A DNA stretch of 64,000 nucleotides from positions 992,001 to 1,056,000 of the forward strand of contig JAUEDM010000009.1 of the NCBI GenBank assembly GCA_033439685.1. The letters run 5' to 3'. Of this stretch, positions 11,710 to 24,151 are shown one piece after another. Made by a program: the position numbers and the translations under genes. The notes below the pieces were generated by a model. It made no database searches. It saw nothing but the letters and a program-made list of their open reading frames with translations, and had not been told where the DNA came from. Numbering within the stretch: the first letter of the stretch is position 1; each line of letters starts with the position of its first letter. The stretch comes from Apodospora peruviana (Eukaryota; Ascomycota; Sordariomycetes; Sordariales; Lasiosphaeriaceae).

Positions 11710-12862
11710 GGATTGAAAATGGGGTACGTGGCTGGCACCTACATTCTTTAGAAAAGGGACTCATTTCAGCCACCCTTCTTTCTTATGTGATCAATTCTAG
11801 ACCCAATCGACTGGAGTGGAATGGTTGTCTATCTAGCCTTTTGTAGCACGGCCTTGCCGAAAATGGCACCACTCACAAGACAACTCAGTAATCCGAACTT
11901 CTCTCGAGGCTTAACCGCCTGTCCCAGGATTCTCGGAAACAACCGGCAAAGCACTCTTCGTCACTACTTATGTCGCCACGCATCCCGAGTCCTTGGATAT
12001 CAAGGTGTGGAGAGGGAGTGAACATCTGACATCGGTTATGATGATGACGGCGGAGTGACTTCGTTTCTGTCGAGTCGATCTTTGGCTTTTCAAACCCTGC
12101 TCTCATCCACTGGAAGTACCGCACTTACAAACAAACTAGGGGGACATTGTAGGAGCCAAATGGTGGCAAGATGTTGCCTGTATCCGTTTTGAAATCTACC
12201 TTAAGTGTGTGGAACTTGGTGTGTCTGAAGGAGAGCAAGCTTGAGCAAGGACTGAACACGGAGTGAGTGGGCCAGACTGAGCAAATATCATATGGACAAG
12301 CTGTTTTGTAAGTTGCCCATATTCTTCTCATAAAACTGTTATGTATTTATGGCTTCACTGAAGTAAAGTAAACGCTTCCCGTTAAACTCTTACTTAACCG
12401 GATTTGTCGACAAGTATTTTTCTCTCACAATTATATGGCGTGTATGCTTTGTAAGTCACACATATGCGGGATACTTTTTACGGATATATCTAGGCAAGCC
12501 ACAATAGAGTCGCTTATCCAATGATGCTACACCGATGCTTTGCAAGAACTGATGCCAATGGCTTGGCCGGTTTGCCAACTCAGGACGCAACTTGTCCAAC
12601 TGTGGCTGCATAATAAACGCAGCTACATGTTTACATGTCTGTACATTCAGCCTATCTGCGGGGAACGACGAATCATTTGATCTGCCGAGAAGTATGTGTG
12701 ATTGGGATGTGGTAGGTGGCAAAGGTTGTCTTCGGAAGCAAACTCGAGTTTCCCACTTGCATAATACTACCCTGGTATTTTCCGACCCAACTCTGTAGAT
12801 ATCAGAGAGACACAGGGAGAAGCGTGTGCGACAATTTCCACGGTCCCGACAAAGCTCACAAC
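11710..12862. other. Intergenic, 1.15 kb, no gene seen
   Basis: This lies between the decayed STAND/ankyrin gene and the first P450 and should contain the P450 promoter. No convincing coding frame is present on either strand. Confidence 0.45.
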
Positions 12863-14693
12863 ATGGACATCCGGCTCACAGCTATCTTGTCACTATCTGA
12901 AACAGCTGCTTGGACTGCAATTTCATACCAGAAGCTGAGAGCCGTGCCGACAATTGCTTTCGTCAACCAGTTCCTGCTCTACTTTGCGGTGCAATATTCA
13001 ATTCTCAAGTTCTATCGGGTGGTGGTATACAGCCACTTTGTTTCTCCGACGAGAAACATACCCAGTCCCAAGGTAAACTCTTCATCTTCATCTCTTATGT
13101 CACGAAAAGGCAGACTGATATCATCTTATAGGATAACCACCCCTTAATCGGCCAATTCGGCAAGCTTCTTACTTCGCCATCGCCGCTCGAGCACTACCTG
13201 AAATGGCACGAGCAGTGGCCGCGCGAGCCCTTCGTCCGCTACTTGACGTTTGGCAACCTCGAGATGCTGCAGGTCAACACTCCGGAGGCCTTCAAGGAAG
13301 TACTCCAGACTCACGCGTACTCGTTTAAGAAGCCGGACCTCTTGTATCGGCTGGTCGGCGACTTTATGGGCAATGGTTTGGGGTTTGTGGAAGGTGCAGA
13401 ACATAAACGCCAGCGTAGGGTCCTCAACGAAGCGCTCGCCTTGTCGAACTTGCGAAACATTTTCCCTGTTTTTCAGAACAAGGCAGAGCAGTTGACCGAG
13501 TTCTTTGATGAGAAGATTGGAGGAGATAAAGAGAGTGTGGTCGATTTCGTGGACTGCTGCTGGCGATGGGGTCTCGATACGGCCGGGGTGACGATTTTAG
13601 GTGTCGAGCTGGGCCATTTGTTGGTGACAGACGACCCTAAATGGAATTTCTTGGCCTGTTATCGTCGTGTGCTATCGCCACCTAAGCTCAGTGCTGTGAT
13701 CAGCTTCGTTAATACTGCTGTTCCCGTCAGGATGTTTTTACCTATTGAGGCGAATTTGGGGTATCTAAGGGCGGCGAGGCAGTTAAAGGAGATGATGCGG
13801 CAGGTTGTGAGGCAACGGATCAAAGATATTGGAAATGATGGACAAGACGAGGGTAATAGTCGAGACTTGTTGAGTATGATGATCGAGGTTGGGAGAACGG
13901 GTTATAATGGGACCAAGGAGGAGTTTTCGGAGGAGAATCTCGTTGATCAGGTACGTACGCACATCATTACGGCTATGCCCTTGAAGAAAAAGAAATACTG
14001 ACATGTGGTATATTTAGTCACTCACTTTTCTCGGCGCCGGCCACGAAACCGTTGCCGGGATGATGGTATGGTCAGCTTACGTCCTGGGCACGCGGCAAGT
14101 ACGTGCAGACAAACTCCGCGACGAGATCGCGGAGTTGAAGACACAACCTCTCGCAAGGCGAGCCCGACCTGGGAAGACATTGACAGATTGCACTATCTCG
14201 ATAATTTCTGTAAAGAGGTTCTGAGGGTGTATTGTCCTGGTAAGCTTGTCTTTTCACCTCTAACGGCCTGACTGCTGACACGTAAACAGCCCTCCACCTC
14301 TCTCGCGAAGCCCTCACCGATCTCACCATTTGTGGCGTCTTCATCCCAAAAGGGACCCTCCTGATGATCCTACGGGCAGTCGCGAACCTGTCAAAAGCGG
14401 TCTGGGGTCCGGACGCGGACAAGTTTATCCCGGAACGATGGGACAATCTGACCGGCGGAGCCGCAAGTCCGTACGCTTTCCAGTCCTTCCTGACCGGACC
14501 GAGGATTTGCATAGGGAGAACGTTTGGGTTCATGGAAGCCAAGGCGAACCTTGTCGAGGTCTTGTCAAAGTTTCGTTTGAGCGAGAGTCCTGAGCTGGAG
14601 GCGCTTGGGGGACGGCCGCCGCCGTTGAAGAATCCGACTATTACGCTTTTGTTGAGGGACGGGAGGATGCCGGTTAAGCTGGAGAGGATCTGA
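12863..14693 (+). CDS. Cytochrome P450 monooxygenase, probably frameshifted
   Basis: Predicted ER-anchored P450. Exons are 12863-13072, 13132-13950, 14018-14239 and 14290-14693, all with GT-AG introns. The N terminus has a hydrophobic anchor. Visible motifs are the I-helix FLGAGHETVAG (about residues 347-357), ExxR in FCKEVLRV, and a heme ligand region LTGPRICIGRTFG with the axial Cys. The frame breaks in exon 3. After RADKLRDEIAEL (14100-14140) the conserved PTWEDIDRLHYL segment is in another frame. A 59-bp GT-AG intron at 14099-14157 would restore the frame, but it would delete a segment that looks like normal P450 coding sequence, so an indel is more likely. Substrate is unknown. It lies beside GH43, with no biosynthetic core enzyme nearby. 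Confidence 0.8.
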
Positions 14694-15948
14694 AAACTAA
14701 GTATCAACAGCTTGTACTTATGGTTGCCTAGGTAGTACTTGGGGCCTGGCTCAGGCTGGGGCGCTGACTGAGAGCTATTCTGGGCCTTATGATTACGTGC
14801 TGCTGTGTTGACAGTACGCTAAAGTATGATTGGAACCATTCAACTAAGGTAAGTCGAGCGCCGACTACCTCAAAAATCTCAGGGGTGTGGTTTGCTGGGC
14901 GAATACATGCGACAGAGATGTGACTCTTATGTGCTGGCCGGCGGAGGGAACGAACGCACTGCGGATGTAAGCCGGTTGGGGCAGTGCGAACCACGAATGA
15001 ACGTCAAGTTACTGGGACCATGTCGGGTACTATGCTGTGAACAGAGTGAATGAGGTGTGCGCTAGTGATGATGTTAAGAGTTTTTATGGGAGCAAGGCTG
15101 CTTGGGGGAATGGGAACTTTATGTCCCGTGTTTACGACGGGGAGTATCGCTAGACCGGGACTGCTAGGCTACCTACCAAAATAAGCGGATGGTGTTTCTT
15201 GTTGTCTGTAATTTGTGAGTGTTTATGAGGAGGGGAGAGGTGGATCTGATGTAATATGTCTTCTCTTTCGGTGTTTCATTTCTCTGTTCGCGGCCGAAGG
15301 GTCGTGGAATAACCCTTTCTGTGGATCTTGCTTGGATCGTCACTTAATTACTTGGCAACAAAGAAAAAGTCAGATATGGAATATGAACCTAATATGTGTG
15401 TAGTAGAATCATACCTTCCTACTAAATAACGTAGTAGCCGCCTTCTCAAAGGGGAAATGATGCCTAACATCCGCATTCTCACGCAAGGTCCAATACCGAT
15501 GGACTGGAATATAGCCGTGATTGGCGCGCTTCCGGGTCTCTAACTCTCTATAACAGGGCGCCGGAAAATAAACAGGAGCTTGGTACCGTAGAATTTCCCG
15601 GCTATGAACAAATACACGGAAAAATCCGCCAATGGTTGGACCGGACAACAGGCGGGCCTATTGACTGGGAGTATTTGTCCTTCTTAGCATCGCATCGAAT
15701 GACGATGTAGCAACTGTCTCAAAATGAGCAGTGGTCGATTCTTCCGTGTTGTGTTGTCTCTGATGTGATGTTTGCTCAATAAGATAAGACCAAGCGAATC
15801 CATCGTTTTGTTACATGCACTTATAGTTATAGTCATCGTCTACACGATTATCAGCTCTGTCTGAGCGGACACTTCAAGCCGGCCGTCCACCTTTCTTCCC
15901 CATCGCAACAAGACAACGGAGCTGAACTCAAACAAAGGCCGAACCAAT
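14694..15948. other. Intergenic, 1.25 kb, no gene seen
   Basis: This lies downstream of the first P450 and upstream of GH43, so the GH43 promoter should be here. Short frames in both directions lack any domain or composition signal of a real gene. Confidence 0.45.
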
Positions 15949-17601
15949 ATGAGAGGGTTGCACACCCTCAGCGCCATGCTGTTGGCAAGGTCTGTGGGAA
16001 CTCTCGCCACAGAGAATCCCGTCTCCCCGCGAGCAGCAGCAGCAGCAACATTCAACAACCCCGTCATCTGGGAAGACCACCCGGATCTTGATGTCTTCCG
16101 CGTGGGCGATGTATTCTACTACTCATCCTCAACATTCGCCTACTCGCCCGGCGCCCCGGTGCTGCGGTCATACGACCTCGTCAACTGGGAAGCCGTCTCG
16201 CACAGCGTGCCGGAGCTCAACTTTGGCGCCAAGTACAACCTCAACGGCAGCGGGTCAGGTTACGTCAAAGGCATCTGGGCTTCGAGTCTTCGCTATCGCC
16301 CCTCGACCGACACGTTCCACTGGATGGGCTGCGTCGAGAGCGGTAAGACGTACATCTGGACCGCGCCCGGCAACGGCGCAGCTCAGAAGAGAGGAGAGGT
16401 TTCGGAGTGGACGTGGACGAACCATCCGCCCATCAACACGTGCTACTACGACTGCGGTATACTTGTTGACGACGATAAAGACGAGACCATGTACGTGGCC
16501 TACGGCAACCCAAACATCCGGGTCGCGCAGCTGTCCAAGGACGGCTTGACCCAAGTCAAGACGCAGCAGGTGTACACCAGCAGTGAGACCATCGAGGGCT
16601 CGCGCATGTACAAGATTAACGGGACCTATTATATTCTTGTCACACGGCCGGCGTACGCCGAGTACGTGCTCAAGTCGACGAGCGGTCCGTTTGGGCCGTA
16701 CACGATGAAGACGCTCGTGTCGCGCATCAACGGGCCGCTGGCCAACGCCGGTTTTAGCCACCAGGGCGGTATTGTAAATACTCCTGACAATAAGTGGTAC
16801 TATGTCGCCTTCATGGACTCGTACCCCAGCGGCCGAATTCCGGTCGTTGCGCCGTTGACCTGGACCGCGGACGGGTGGCCGCAGCTTGTTGCTGATGGGA
16901 GTGGCGGCTGGGGCAAATCGTACCCTATACCGGTGCAGACGAATAAGACTGTTGCTTCGCCGATCGGGGTCTCAACGGACGAGTTCAAAGGCACGCAGCT
17001 CAGCCACGAGTGGGAATGGAACCATAACCCGGATAAGACAAAGTTCCGGCTTGTCGAGGGAAGTGGTTTGGTTCTCCAGACCGCGGACGTCACGACGGAT
17101 TTATTCGCCGCGCGAAATACGCTTACTCATCGCATCATCGGTCCCAAGTCCACGGGAACATTTCGGATAGATGTATCGAAGATGGGAGATGGGGATCGTG
17201 CGGGAATGGTCCTCTTCCGTGACCGGTCGGCATATATCGGTGTGCATAAGGACGGCAGCACATCGACAGTCGTTACGGTTAATGCGTTGACTATGTCAGA
17301 GGGGTCGTGGACGACCACCGCAAAGGGTACCGTGGCGGCGAAGGGACCGACTGTTAGTGGTGGTGACATCTGGCTACGCATCCAAGCGGATATCACACCG
17401 GCGTTCGGGATGACACAGGAGCGGACGGCGACGTTCTCGTACAGTACTGATGGCAAAACCTTCACGGCGCTAGGGCCGGCGTTTGCGATGACCAACTCGT
17501 GGACGTATTTCACTGGGTATCGATACGGGGTGTTCAACTTTGCTACCAAGGCGCTGGGAGGAGAGGTAGCTGTCAGGAGTTTTAGCATGCAGCTCGTGTA
17601 G
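15949..17601 (+). CDS. Secreted glycoside hydrolase family 43 (beta-xylosidase / arabinofuranosidase type)
   Basis: Single-exon, 550 residues, predicted extracellular hemicellulase. Residues 1-20 form a signal peptide (hydrophobic, Ala-rich end). The GH43 five-blade propeller spans about residues 35-330. The general base is Asp46 (in PDLDVFRVGD), the pKa-modulating Asp is Asp168 (YYDCGILVD) and the general acid is Glu216 (IEGSRMYKING). From about residue 345 a beta-sandwich C-terminal domain follows (FKGTQLSHEWEWNHNPD), as in two-domain GH43 xylosidases. Length is normal for that group. Exact substrate (xylo-oligosaccharide or arabinan side chains) cannot be fixed from motifs alone. The gene sits between a P450 and a decayed STAND gene, with no other wall-degrading gene in the window. 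Confidence 0.92.
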   Translation: MRGLHTLSAMLLARSVGTLATENPVSPRAAAAATFNNPVIWEDHPDLDVFRVGDVFYYSSSTFAYSPGAPVLRSYDLVNWEAVSHSVPELNFGAKYNLNGSGSGYVKGIWASSLRYRPSTDTFHWMGCVESGKTYIWTAPGNGAAQKRGEVSEWTWTNHPPINTCYYDCGILVDDDKDETMYVAYGNPNIRVAQLSKDGLTQVKTQQVYTSSETIEGSRMYKINGTYYILVTRPAYAEYVLKSTSGPFGPYTMKTLVSRINGPLANAGFSHQGGIVNTPDNKWYYVAFMDSYPSGRIPVVAPLTWTADGWPQLVADGSGGWGKSYPIPVQTNKTVASPIGVSTDEFKGTQLSHEWEWNHNPDKTKFRLVEGSGLVLQTADVTTDLFAARNTLTHRIIGPKSTGTFRIDVSKMGDGDRAGMVLFRDRSAYIGVHKDGSTSTVVTVNALTMSEGSWTTTAKGTVAAKGPTVSGGDIWLRIQADITPAFGMTQERTATFSYSTDGKTFTALGPAFAMTNSWTYFTGYRYGVFNFATKALGGEVAVRSFSMQLV

Positions 17602-17660
17602 GTAGTTTTGGATGTAAGAACATTGCGCACTTTCAAAACTACCTAGAATTCCACTGATGC

Positions 17661-20600
17661 TTATGCCCATCCCGCCGCAATGGCCGCGTTCTCTAGGGCA
17701 TCGTATCCACCAGGCCGTTCGTCGTGATGTTTACCCGCGTCGTCGATATCCTCCTCAGTCTCACGGAATGCCTCGTCATCTTTCATCGTTCTCATCTCTC
17801 CTCTCGCGCCATCGGTCATGAGGTTTTGGTCTATTCCTTCATCGCGGTCCTCACCCAGACAATGACAGGCACAACTTTGCTCACCATAACATTCCATTGG
17901 ATTGTTGATGATGTGCCCGTCACCAGAACTCCGAAACTGGCCGCAGTCTTTGATCTGGATGCAAAGCCTGTCTCACGGCCCGTCGATGTTGTCAATCTCG
18001 ATAATCAGCTCGAGTCCTCCAGCTCCTCCATCAATATCGTCGTCTTCTTCGTCTAGAGACCTAAGCTCGTATGTCGTTCTTGTCTCCGGACCGATTTACT
18101 TGGGAAGGTTGTCTTCAATAGGCACATCTCAGTCCTGATCATCTTCGTCGTGAGTACTCTTTGCCGCAAGCGATGAAGTCGTAATTTGGCAATGCACGCC
18201 GCGATCTTTGTCGTCGATGCGGGTCCGATAGCGCCAATCTCTTGTCAGGTCGCCCAGTATAGCTCTTCTGTCCTCCTCTTCTTCTTGGTCGCTGGGCGAC
18301 GCCGAGAATCCGGAATGCCTTTCCGCGAGCTTGGAATGGAGCGGGTTGCTGATCTCGTCCACAACCAGACAGGTTCGCCCGGTCAAAGCATCACGGCTGA
18401 GGCGATCGTCGCACCATCGCTGGTGCTCGTGTAGGCCAAGGAATTGTACGTGTTACTGACTGTCAAGCGTCGACGTCGCGTATCGTTATCAGGACTTGTC
18501 GGCCTTGGGAAAATAACCTGACTGGGCGATATCCCCGCGTGGGCCAGACTCTGCGCCCAGAGGTCCAGGACCTGCCACTGGACGGCAATATCTGTCAAGT
18601 TACCGGCATCTCCAAACCGAAGCGTTGCCACACTCTGGTCCAGGCTGATGAGCGCCAACACAACCTCCGACATGAGCTTATAGCACCGCTGCCTGGGCGT
18701 GCCGGCCCAGGTCATCTGCGGGATAGGGATTGTCGGCCCCTTTATAAACACACGTCCCCGTAAGAGGCGCTGGAGTGGGTTGCGTGACAGCGGACTCGCA
18801 AGGGCAAGAGCACCGCGAATGGTCTCAAAGAGCCGTTTATGCGCCAGGGCCAACATGGCGTCGTCCCCAGCCAGCCAGACCTTTGCGTCCATGACGATGG
18901 CGACCAGCCTGGTGGTCCTCTCTAAGCAGATGGACTGTTTGTGGAGCATGTCGCTTGCGTTTTCCGAGGCGAGCAGCGTGCTGAGCTTACTGTACGCGGA
19001 CGAGTTCCACATGGCGTGCAGGATGCTGAGAATCTCCATGTAGTGTGATTCTCGGCCTTTGCCCTGTACCGCCAGGGTCATCATGTCCTCGATGTCGACG
19101 AACTGCGGCAGGCTGTTGCTAAAGGTGCACGCCTCGGAGAAGGGAGAGCGGGCGGCGATTTGCGTGAAGAAGCGTTGGAGGACGTTGCCTCAGTCGCGGT
19201 CGTAAACGCCAATTAGCTCGACGAGGAACTGCGGCATCCTATTTTTGAAGCACAATCAGCATTGCGTGGAATCATATGGCAGTACTAATGCAGGAATTAT
19301 TACCAGACAATCTCGTGACAGGGCTCTGAATCAGCAAGCCACAGGCAGACCGTGGCCGCAAGTCGAGTAAAATTGGCCCTCCGTGACGGCCAGCCCCTCT
19401 TCTTGCACTCGCAGAATTGCCTGGCCTGTCTCCTCGACACTGCCGCACAGCGAGAAGTTCTCTTGCAGAAAGTGAGAAAACATGGCCTCGCGGACGCTGA
19501 AATCCCTGTCACCATTGATCCCAACAGCCACCAGCCAGTCGACACACACCTTGAGCAGCGTGACGGTCATCTGAATCCTACTACCATCACCAGCCCTTAC
19601 AGGAATCAGATCGTTGGCACGAATGTTCTTAGCTTGCAAAGCATCACGGAACTGCTCAAAGGTCCTGTATAAAAGCAGTTCCGATAGCGCGATCGAGTCC
19701 TCCGGACGGAGTACTTTGAATACCCGAATCGACCAGGTGTTTTGAGTGTCTTTTTGCCTCGAAAGCATGAGTTTAACGAGTTGGAGGCAGGGTGTCCACC
19801 GGGAGAGCCACGAGGCCGGCGTAAAGATGATATCGGTTTGGACAGATGACGAATTCGATTCCGACCCTTCTCTCGTGGTCGCTTGTGCTGCTGACTCTGT
19901 CTGGACCGACATGACAGAGAGCTATCCGAACCAGAATGTCTTCTGACAGGAATACAGAAGCTTTGTCCGTACTTGTTTGTTTTCTGTTTCTGCTGCTGCG
20001 CCCGAGTAGTCAGTCTGCTATGTTGCGACTAGTACTAGTTGCAGTGGTGGTGTAGGACGACACATCTTTGACGTGTACGACACTAATTCCTGAGCTCTGG
20101 TTACTAGTATCGTCGGCCACCTGGTTAGCAAGACCACGCAGCTCATCCGTGACTGCTCTGGCCACCACTCGCTCAAATGTGACATCCACCAGGCCGTTCG
20201 GGGGCCTTTGTTGCCGAAGGAGTCCGGTAATGGTTCATTTGACGTGGTGTTGAGCGCGAGCTTTTTGTTTGCTTCCAATTCACGGCGGTGTCGATCGTTG
20301 GCGGCGCCGAGAAGGTCATCCCGCCTTTGGAGCATCCCGGACAAGTCAAGACGGAGCTGCATCATCCTCGTATCGAGCAAAGCTGTCCGGGCATGCTGGA
20401 CCGCCTCGATAGCCTTGTCGATCCTGTAGCCCCGGAAGGCGACCTCGACGCGAGCCCAGCGCTTGGCCGTGGCGCTTTCGGACGTAAGACGCTCCTGGTA
20501 CCGGGCGATCCTCGCAGTCAAGGGACCAACAATGTCATCGCAAAGCCGTGCTGCGTCGTGTCGGGCGGGATGCACAGCTACGTGTTGGGAGGTAGTAGTG

Positions 20601-20799
20601 TGTCATAGTATGTCTGGGCTGCCTGTATCGACTGTTGCAAGGTCTATAGGATGGCAGAGAGCTGGCGAATTTTGGCTGGCGCATCCTTGATATCGGATAT
20701 GAATGAGAGAACTTGGATACCCTTCAGGGCTTGGCCCCCACAGATCGCGAACGACACCGAGGTGCTTGCAAGCTTCAGGGGGCCCCTGTCCTCTCATAG
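17661..20799 (-). pseudogene. Decayed gene with STAND-type N-terminal domain
   Basis: Read from right to left, one protein can be followed through several frames. Near 20790-20640 the N terminus has ASTSVSFAICGGQALKGIQV and SDIKDAPAKIRQL, typical of fungal STAND N-terminal domains, ending at an in-frame TAG. A coiled helical segment lies in 20575-20240, then FERVVARAVTDELRGLAN in another frame, then 19912-19375 (with RVFKVLRPEDSIAL). A shift leads to LAATVCLWLAD and an apparent 60-bp intron. From about 19240 to 18440 a helical domain follows, broken by TGA near 19195. Its acidic tail continues in one frame from 18386 to 17661 through three stops (near 18130, 18095 and 17978). All five nonsense codons could come from C-to-T changes in CAA, CAG or CGA. 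The C-terminal half is not recognised. Confidence 0.75.
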
Positions 20800-22220
20800 T
20801 GGCACTAGAAGCGCCAGACTGTAGGACATCGACAACGGTGATGGTGCTGTTCACTGAGGCGATTCAGCTGGCCCTTCTACGAGGGAGAGCGGGGTCCGTT
20901 TCGAGATAGTTACGGACGTGCCGTATTGTCAAGTCCACTCAATCACGAGATTCGACGTTAGGAGGCTCATGAGCCAATCAACCGACATGTATGTGGCAGC
21001 ACAGGATGCATCTGGACATTGGCAGCTCGACGCCACCGCGTCATCGGGGTAGTCCGTCCGCATAAGTCAACCTGATCAGCGTCTATCTGGCCAGATAGAT
21101 GCATGGCTGTGAGTCGCCAAGTTAGGTTGGGTTCGCAGGCTAATAGTGTATCGTATGAGAGAGTGCTGATGCTCATTGACAGTTCAAGAAACAGTCGCGT
21201 GCCTGGTTCGAAGTTGACTTTATGTGGTCGAGTTAAGGATATTCAAGATAGCTTATCGTTATCTTATCTGATCAAGTGGCAGCCGCAGGCGGTCGGGGTG
21301 CCGAGCCCGGGCAAGGCCCCTGATCGGCTCCACCTCACAAGGCAAAAATAAATTCCCCGGTGAAGCATAGCCAATCAAGGTGACTGAGCCGACCGCACCC
21401 AGTTCGGCACAAACATCACTCGTCTCCGGCTTCGATTCTTTACATTGGATACCAAGTCCGCCAAGACGACCCTGTTTGCCCCCCATCAACAAGGCATTGT
21501 TTGGCTGGTCAAGCCAGCATTGCAATCCTTACTTGGATTCCAACCTCGTGGCTCCCCTGAAGCCTGTCCAGTACATTAGAATCGCGATCTCTCCAAGTGG
21601 CTGTGGTTCTGATGGAACTTGTACAGGTCATGCTCTCCAACAAGCTGGAAAGCATGTCGTCGCCAACCACTGCAGCCGGCCGACTGTTCATCTTCATCTC
21701 AGCTGCCCCAAGGATGCACCTTAACTTAGCTTTGCCGAGGTCCCTCACATGTCACGCTTGTCCTGTCCGATGTTGGAGTGGTTCCTACTTTGTTAGGTTG
21801 GACGATCAGCTCACAGCATCAGCTCACAGCATCAGCTCAGAGCAGCAACAGCAGCACCGGAGGCGGTGAAAGTCATGGCACCTTCCTTCTTTCTCCACCC
21901 CTAGAGTGCCACCCGGGTACCGTTAATCGGAAGGATGGGGTGGGACTCGATAGGGTTGTGCCACTGAGCAAAGATTCAGAGCCTTCTCCACTCGCTGATC
22001 CATTCCCTTGGAGAGAGTGGGTTGACGCCGGGTACTGGATGAACTTTTTTTTTCTTTTGACTTCCCCTTTCCATGTGAAGCGAGCAGCGCCGCCCCTCCA
22101 TCTCAAATACCGTTGTGCCCAACGGACATCGGACGGAGGCCGTTGCTTGTCGGCAAACCGCAGGTAGCCCCGATCCTCCGAATAGCTTCGCGATCCGGCC
22201 AACCATCTCCCATCAACACC
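20800..22220. other. Intergenic, 1.4 kb, no gene seen
   Basis: This divergent region lies between the decayed STAND-type gene (-) and the nucleobase permease (+). A small tandem repeat lies at 21805-21843. No supportable coding sequence is visible. Confidence 0.45.
21805..21843. repeat. Three tandem 13-bp units
   Basis: The unit ATCAGCTCACAGC occurs three times in a row, with one substitution in the third copy. It lies about 380 bp upstream of the permease start. Confidence 0.85.
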
Positions 22221-24151
22221 ATGGAGGAACAGAAGCCCGTCAGCCGCTTGCGGCGCATTGGCGACAAGCTGGCGGTCGATTCCGAGCCAGGCCTGACAAA
22301 TGCTCAGTTGATGGTGCGGAACTCTGCTTCTTTGCTTTGTTGAACACCAGGGCAATATCGGGATGTTTGCTCCTTTGCACAGGAACTAACTCGCGAACCC
22401 CGTTGCAGTTGACCAACTTCGACCTCAAACCCGTTGAGCCTGCGCGTCGCCAATGGGGTCCTTGGAATTTCGTCGGCTTCTGGGTCGCTGACTCGTTCAA
22501 CATCAACACATGGATGATTTCATCTTCCATGATTGTCAACGGGCTCTCGTGGTGGCAGGCATGGCTGTGCGTCTGGATCGGATATGCTATCGCCGCCTGC
22601 TTCATCGTCGCAACCGGTCGCATTGGAGCCACTTACCACATCGGCTTCCCCGTAGTCAGCAGATCGTCATTTGGCATCTGGGGCAGCTTATGGCCTGTAC
22701 TGAATCGAGCTGTCATGGGTATGTACCTTCCGAGTCAAGGACACTGCGCATTGGGCTGACTCTTATGTTTCCTATTCCAACAGGTTGCATTTGGTATGGT
22801 GTTCAGGGGTACATTGGCGGACACTGCGTATACATTATGATTAGAGCAATCTGGAAGTCTTGGGTAAGTATCGTACCTTCTCCTATCTTATATGAAGTGG
22901 CATCCAGGTTTCTAACAAGACGCATTTTTTTTTTTTTAGGATCGCGACACGATTCCCAACTCATTCGCCCAAGACTCGGGGACCACCACCGCCGACTTTG
23001 CCTCCTTCTTCATCTTTTGGTTCTGCTCGCTACCTGCCATCTGGTTCCCCGTCCACCAGATTCGCCACCTCTTCACCGTCAAGGCCTACTTCGTCCCCGC
23101 CGCCGCCATCGCCTTCCTCATATGGGCCGTCGTCCGCGCCGGCGGTGTCGGCCCCATTGTCCGACAGCCCAGCACCATCCACGGCAGCGACCTAGCCTGG
23201 GAGTTCATCAAGGGCGTCATGAGCTCCATCGCCAACTTCGCGACTTTGATCGTCAACGACCCCGATTTCTCCCGTTTCGCCGGCAAGCCCAAGGACGCCT
23301 TCTGGTCGCAGCTGTTCACGATCCCCGTTGGCTTCGCCGTCACCTCCTTCATCGGCATCATCGTGTCTTCGTCGTCCACCATCATTTACGGCGGCGAAGC
23401 CATCTGGGACCCCCTATCGCTGCTGGAGCGCTTCATCGACGACGGCGGCTCGGGCCAGCGCTTCGGCGTCTTCGTGATCGCCGCCGCATTCGCGCTTGCC
23501 CAGCTCGGCACCAACATCGCCGCCAACTCCGTGTCCGCCGGGACCGACATGACGGCGCTGCTGCCGCGCTACCTCACCATCCGCCGCGGCGGCTACATCT
23601 GCGCCGCCATCGGCCTGGCCATGTGCCCGTACAACCTGCTGACGACCAACAACAAGTTCACGACCTACCTGTCCGCCTACAGCGTGTTCCTATCGTCTAT
23701 CGCGGGCGTCATGTGCGCCGACTACTATATTGTTCGGCGCGGCTACCTGGAGGTGAAGGAACTCTACGATGGCCGCAAGACCGGGCCTTACTATTATACA
23801 TGGGGCATCAACTGGCGCGCCTACGTCGCTTACATCCTTGGAATTGTGATCAACGTGGTCGGATTCGCTGGCGCAGTTGGGACGCCGGTGCCCATCGGCG
23901 CCACGTACGTCTACAACCTCAACTTCTTTGGTGGGTTTATTGTGTCGTCGGTCATATACTGGCTCCTGTGCAAGTACTTCCCAGTCCCAGCTACCAGCGA
24001 AAGGTGGATGGAGGTGGGCGACGAGATTGACGACATCCGTGTTGCGTACAACAGCAACAACCCGAGTGGTACCAGTAGCCGGGAGTTTGGAGTTGACGAG
24101 ACGACGACGGGCCAGCCGTACAAGCTTGCTCGAGACGAGAAGATAGTGTAG
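22221..24151 (+). CDS. NCS1-family nucleobase permease (uracil/uridine/allantoin type)
   Basis: Plasma-membrane proton symporter of the NCS1 (Fur4/Dal4/Fui1-like) family, predicted to import a nucleobase, nucleoside or allantoin. Exons are 22221-22313, 22409-22718, 22784-22863 and 22940-24151, all GT-AG, giving 564 residues with about 12 transmembrane segments. Family hallmarks are RRQWGPWNFVGFWVADSFN near the start of helix 1, GATYHIGFPVVSRSSFG, GVQGYIGG, a central FSRFAGKPKDAFW loop, and YNLLTTNNKFTTYLSAYSVF. The third intron ends in a run of 13 T before its AG. The ATG at 22221 gives the usual short cytosolic N terminus ending PGLTNAQLM before the first junction. Which substrate it carries cannot be decided from sequence. 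Confidence 0.93.

Noticed and set aside
14099..14157. 59-bp GT-AG intron in the first P450
   Set aside because: The phase works, but it deletes P450-like coding sequence and lacks a clear branch site. Kept as an alternative to a frameshift.
12863..17601. Secondary-metabolite cluster around the first P450 and GH43
   Set aside because: No polyketide synthase, peptide synthetase, terpene cyclase or pathway regulator is present in the window.
22510..24030. 506-codon plus-strand frame inside the permease
   Set aside because: It is an out-of-frame, Arg/His-rich shadow of the permease exons.
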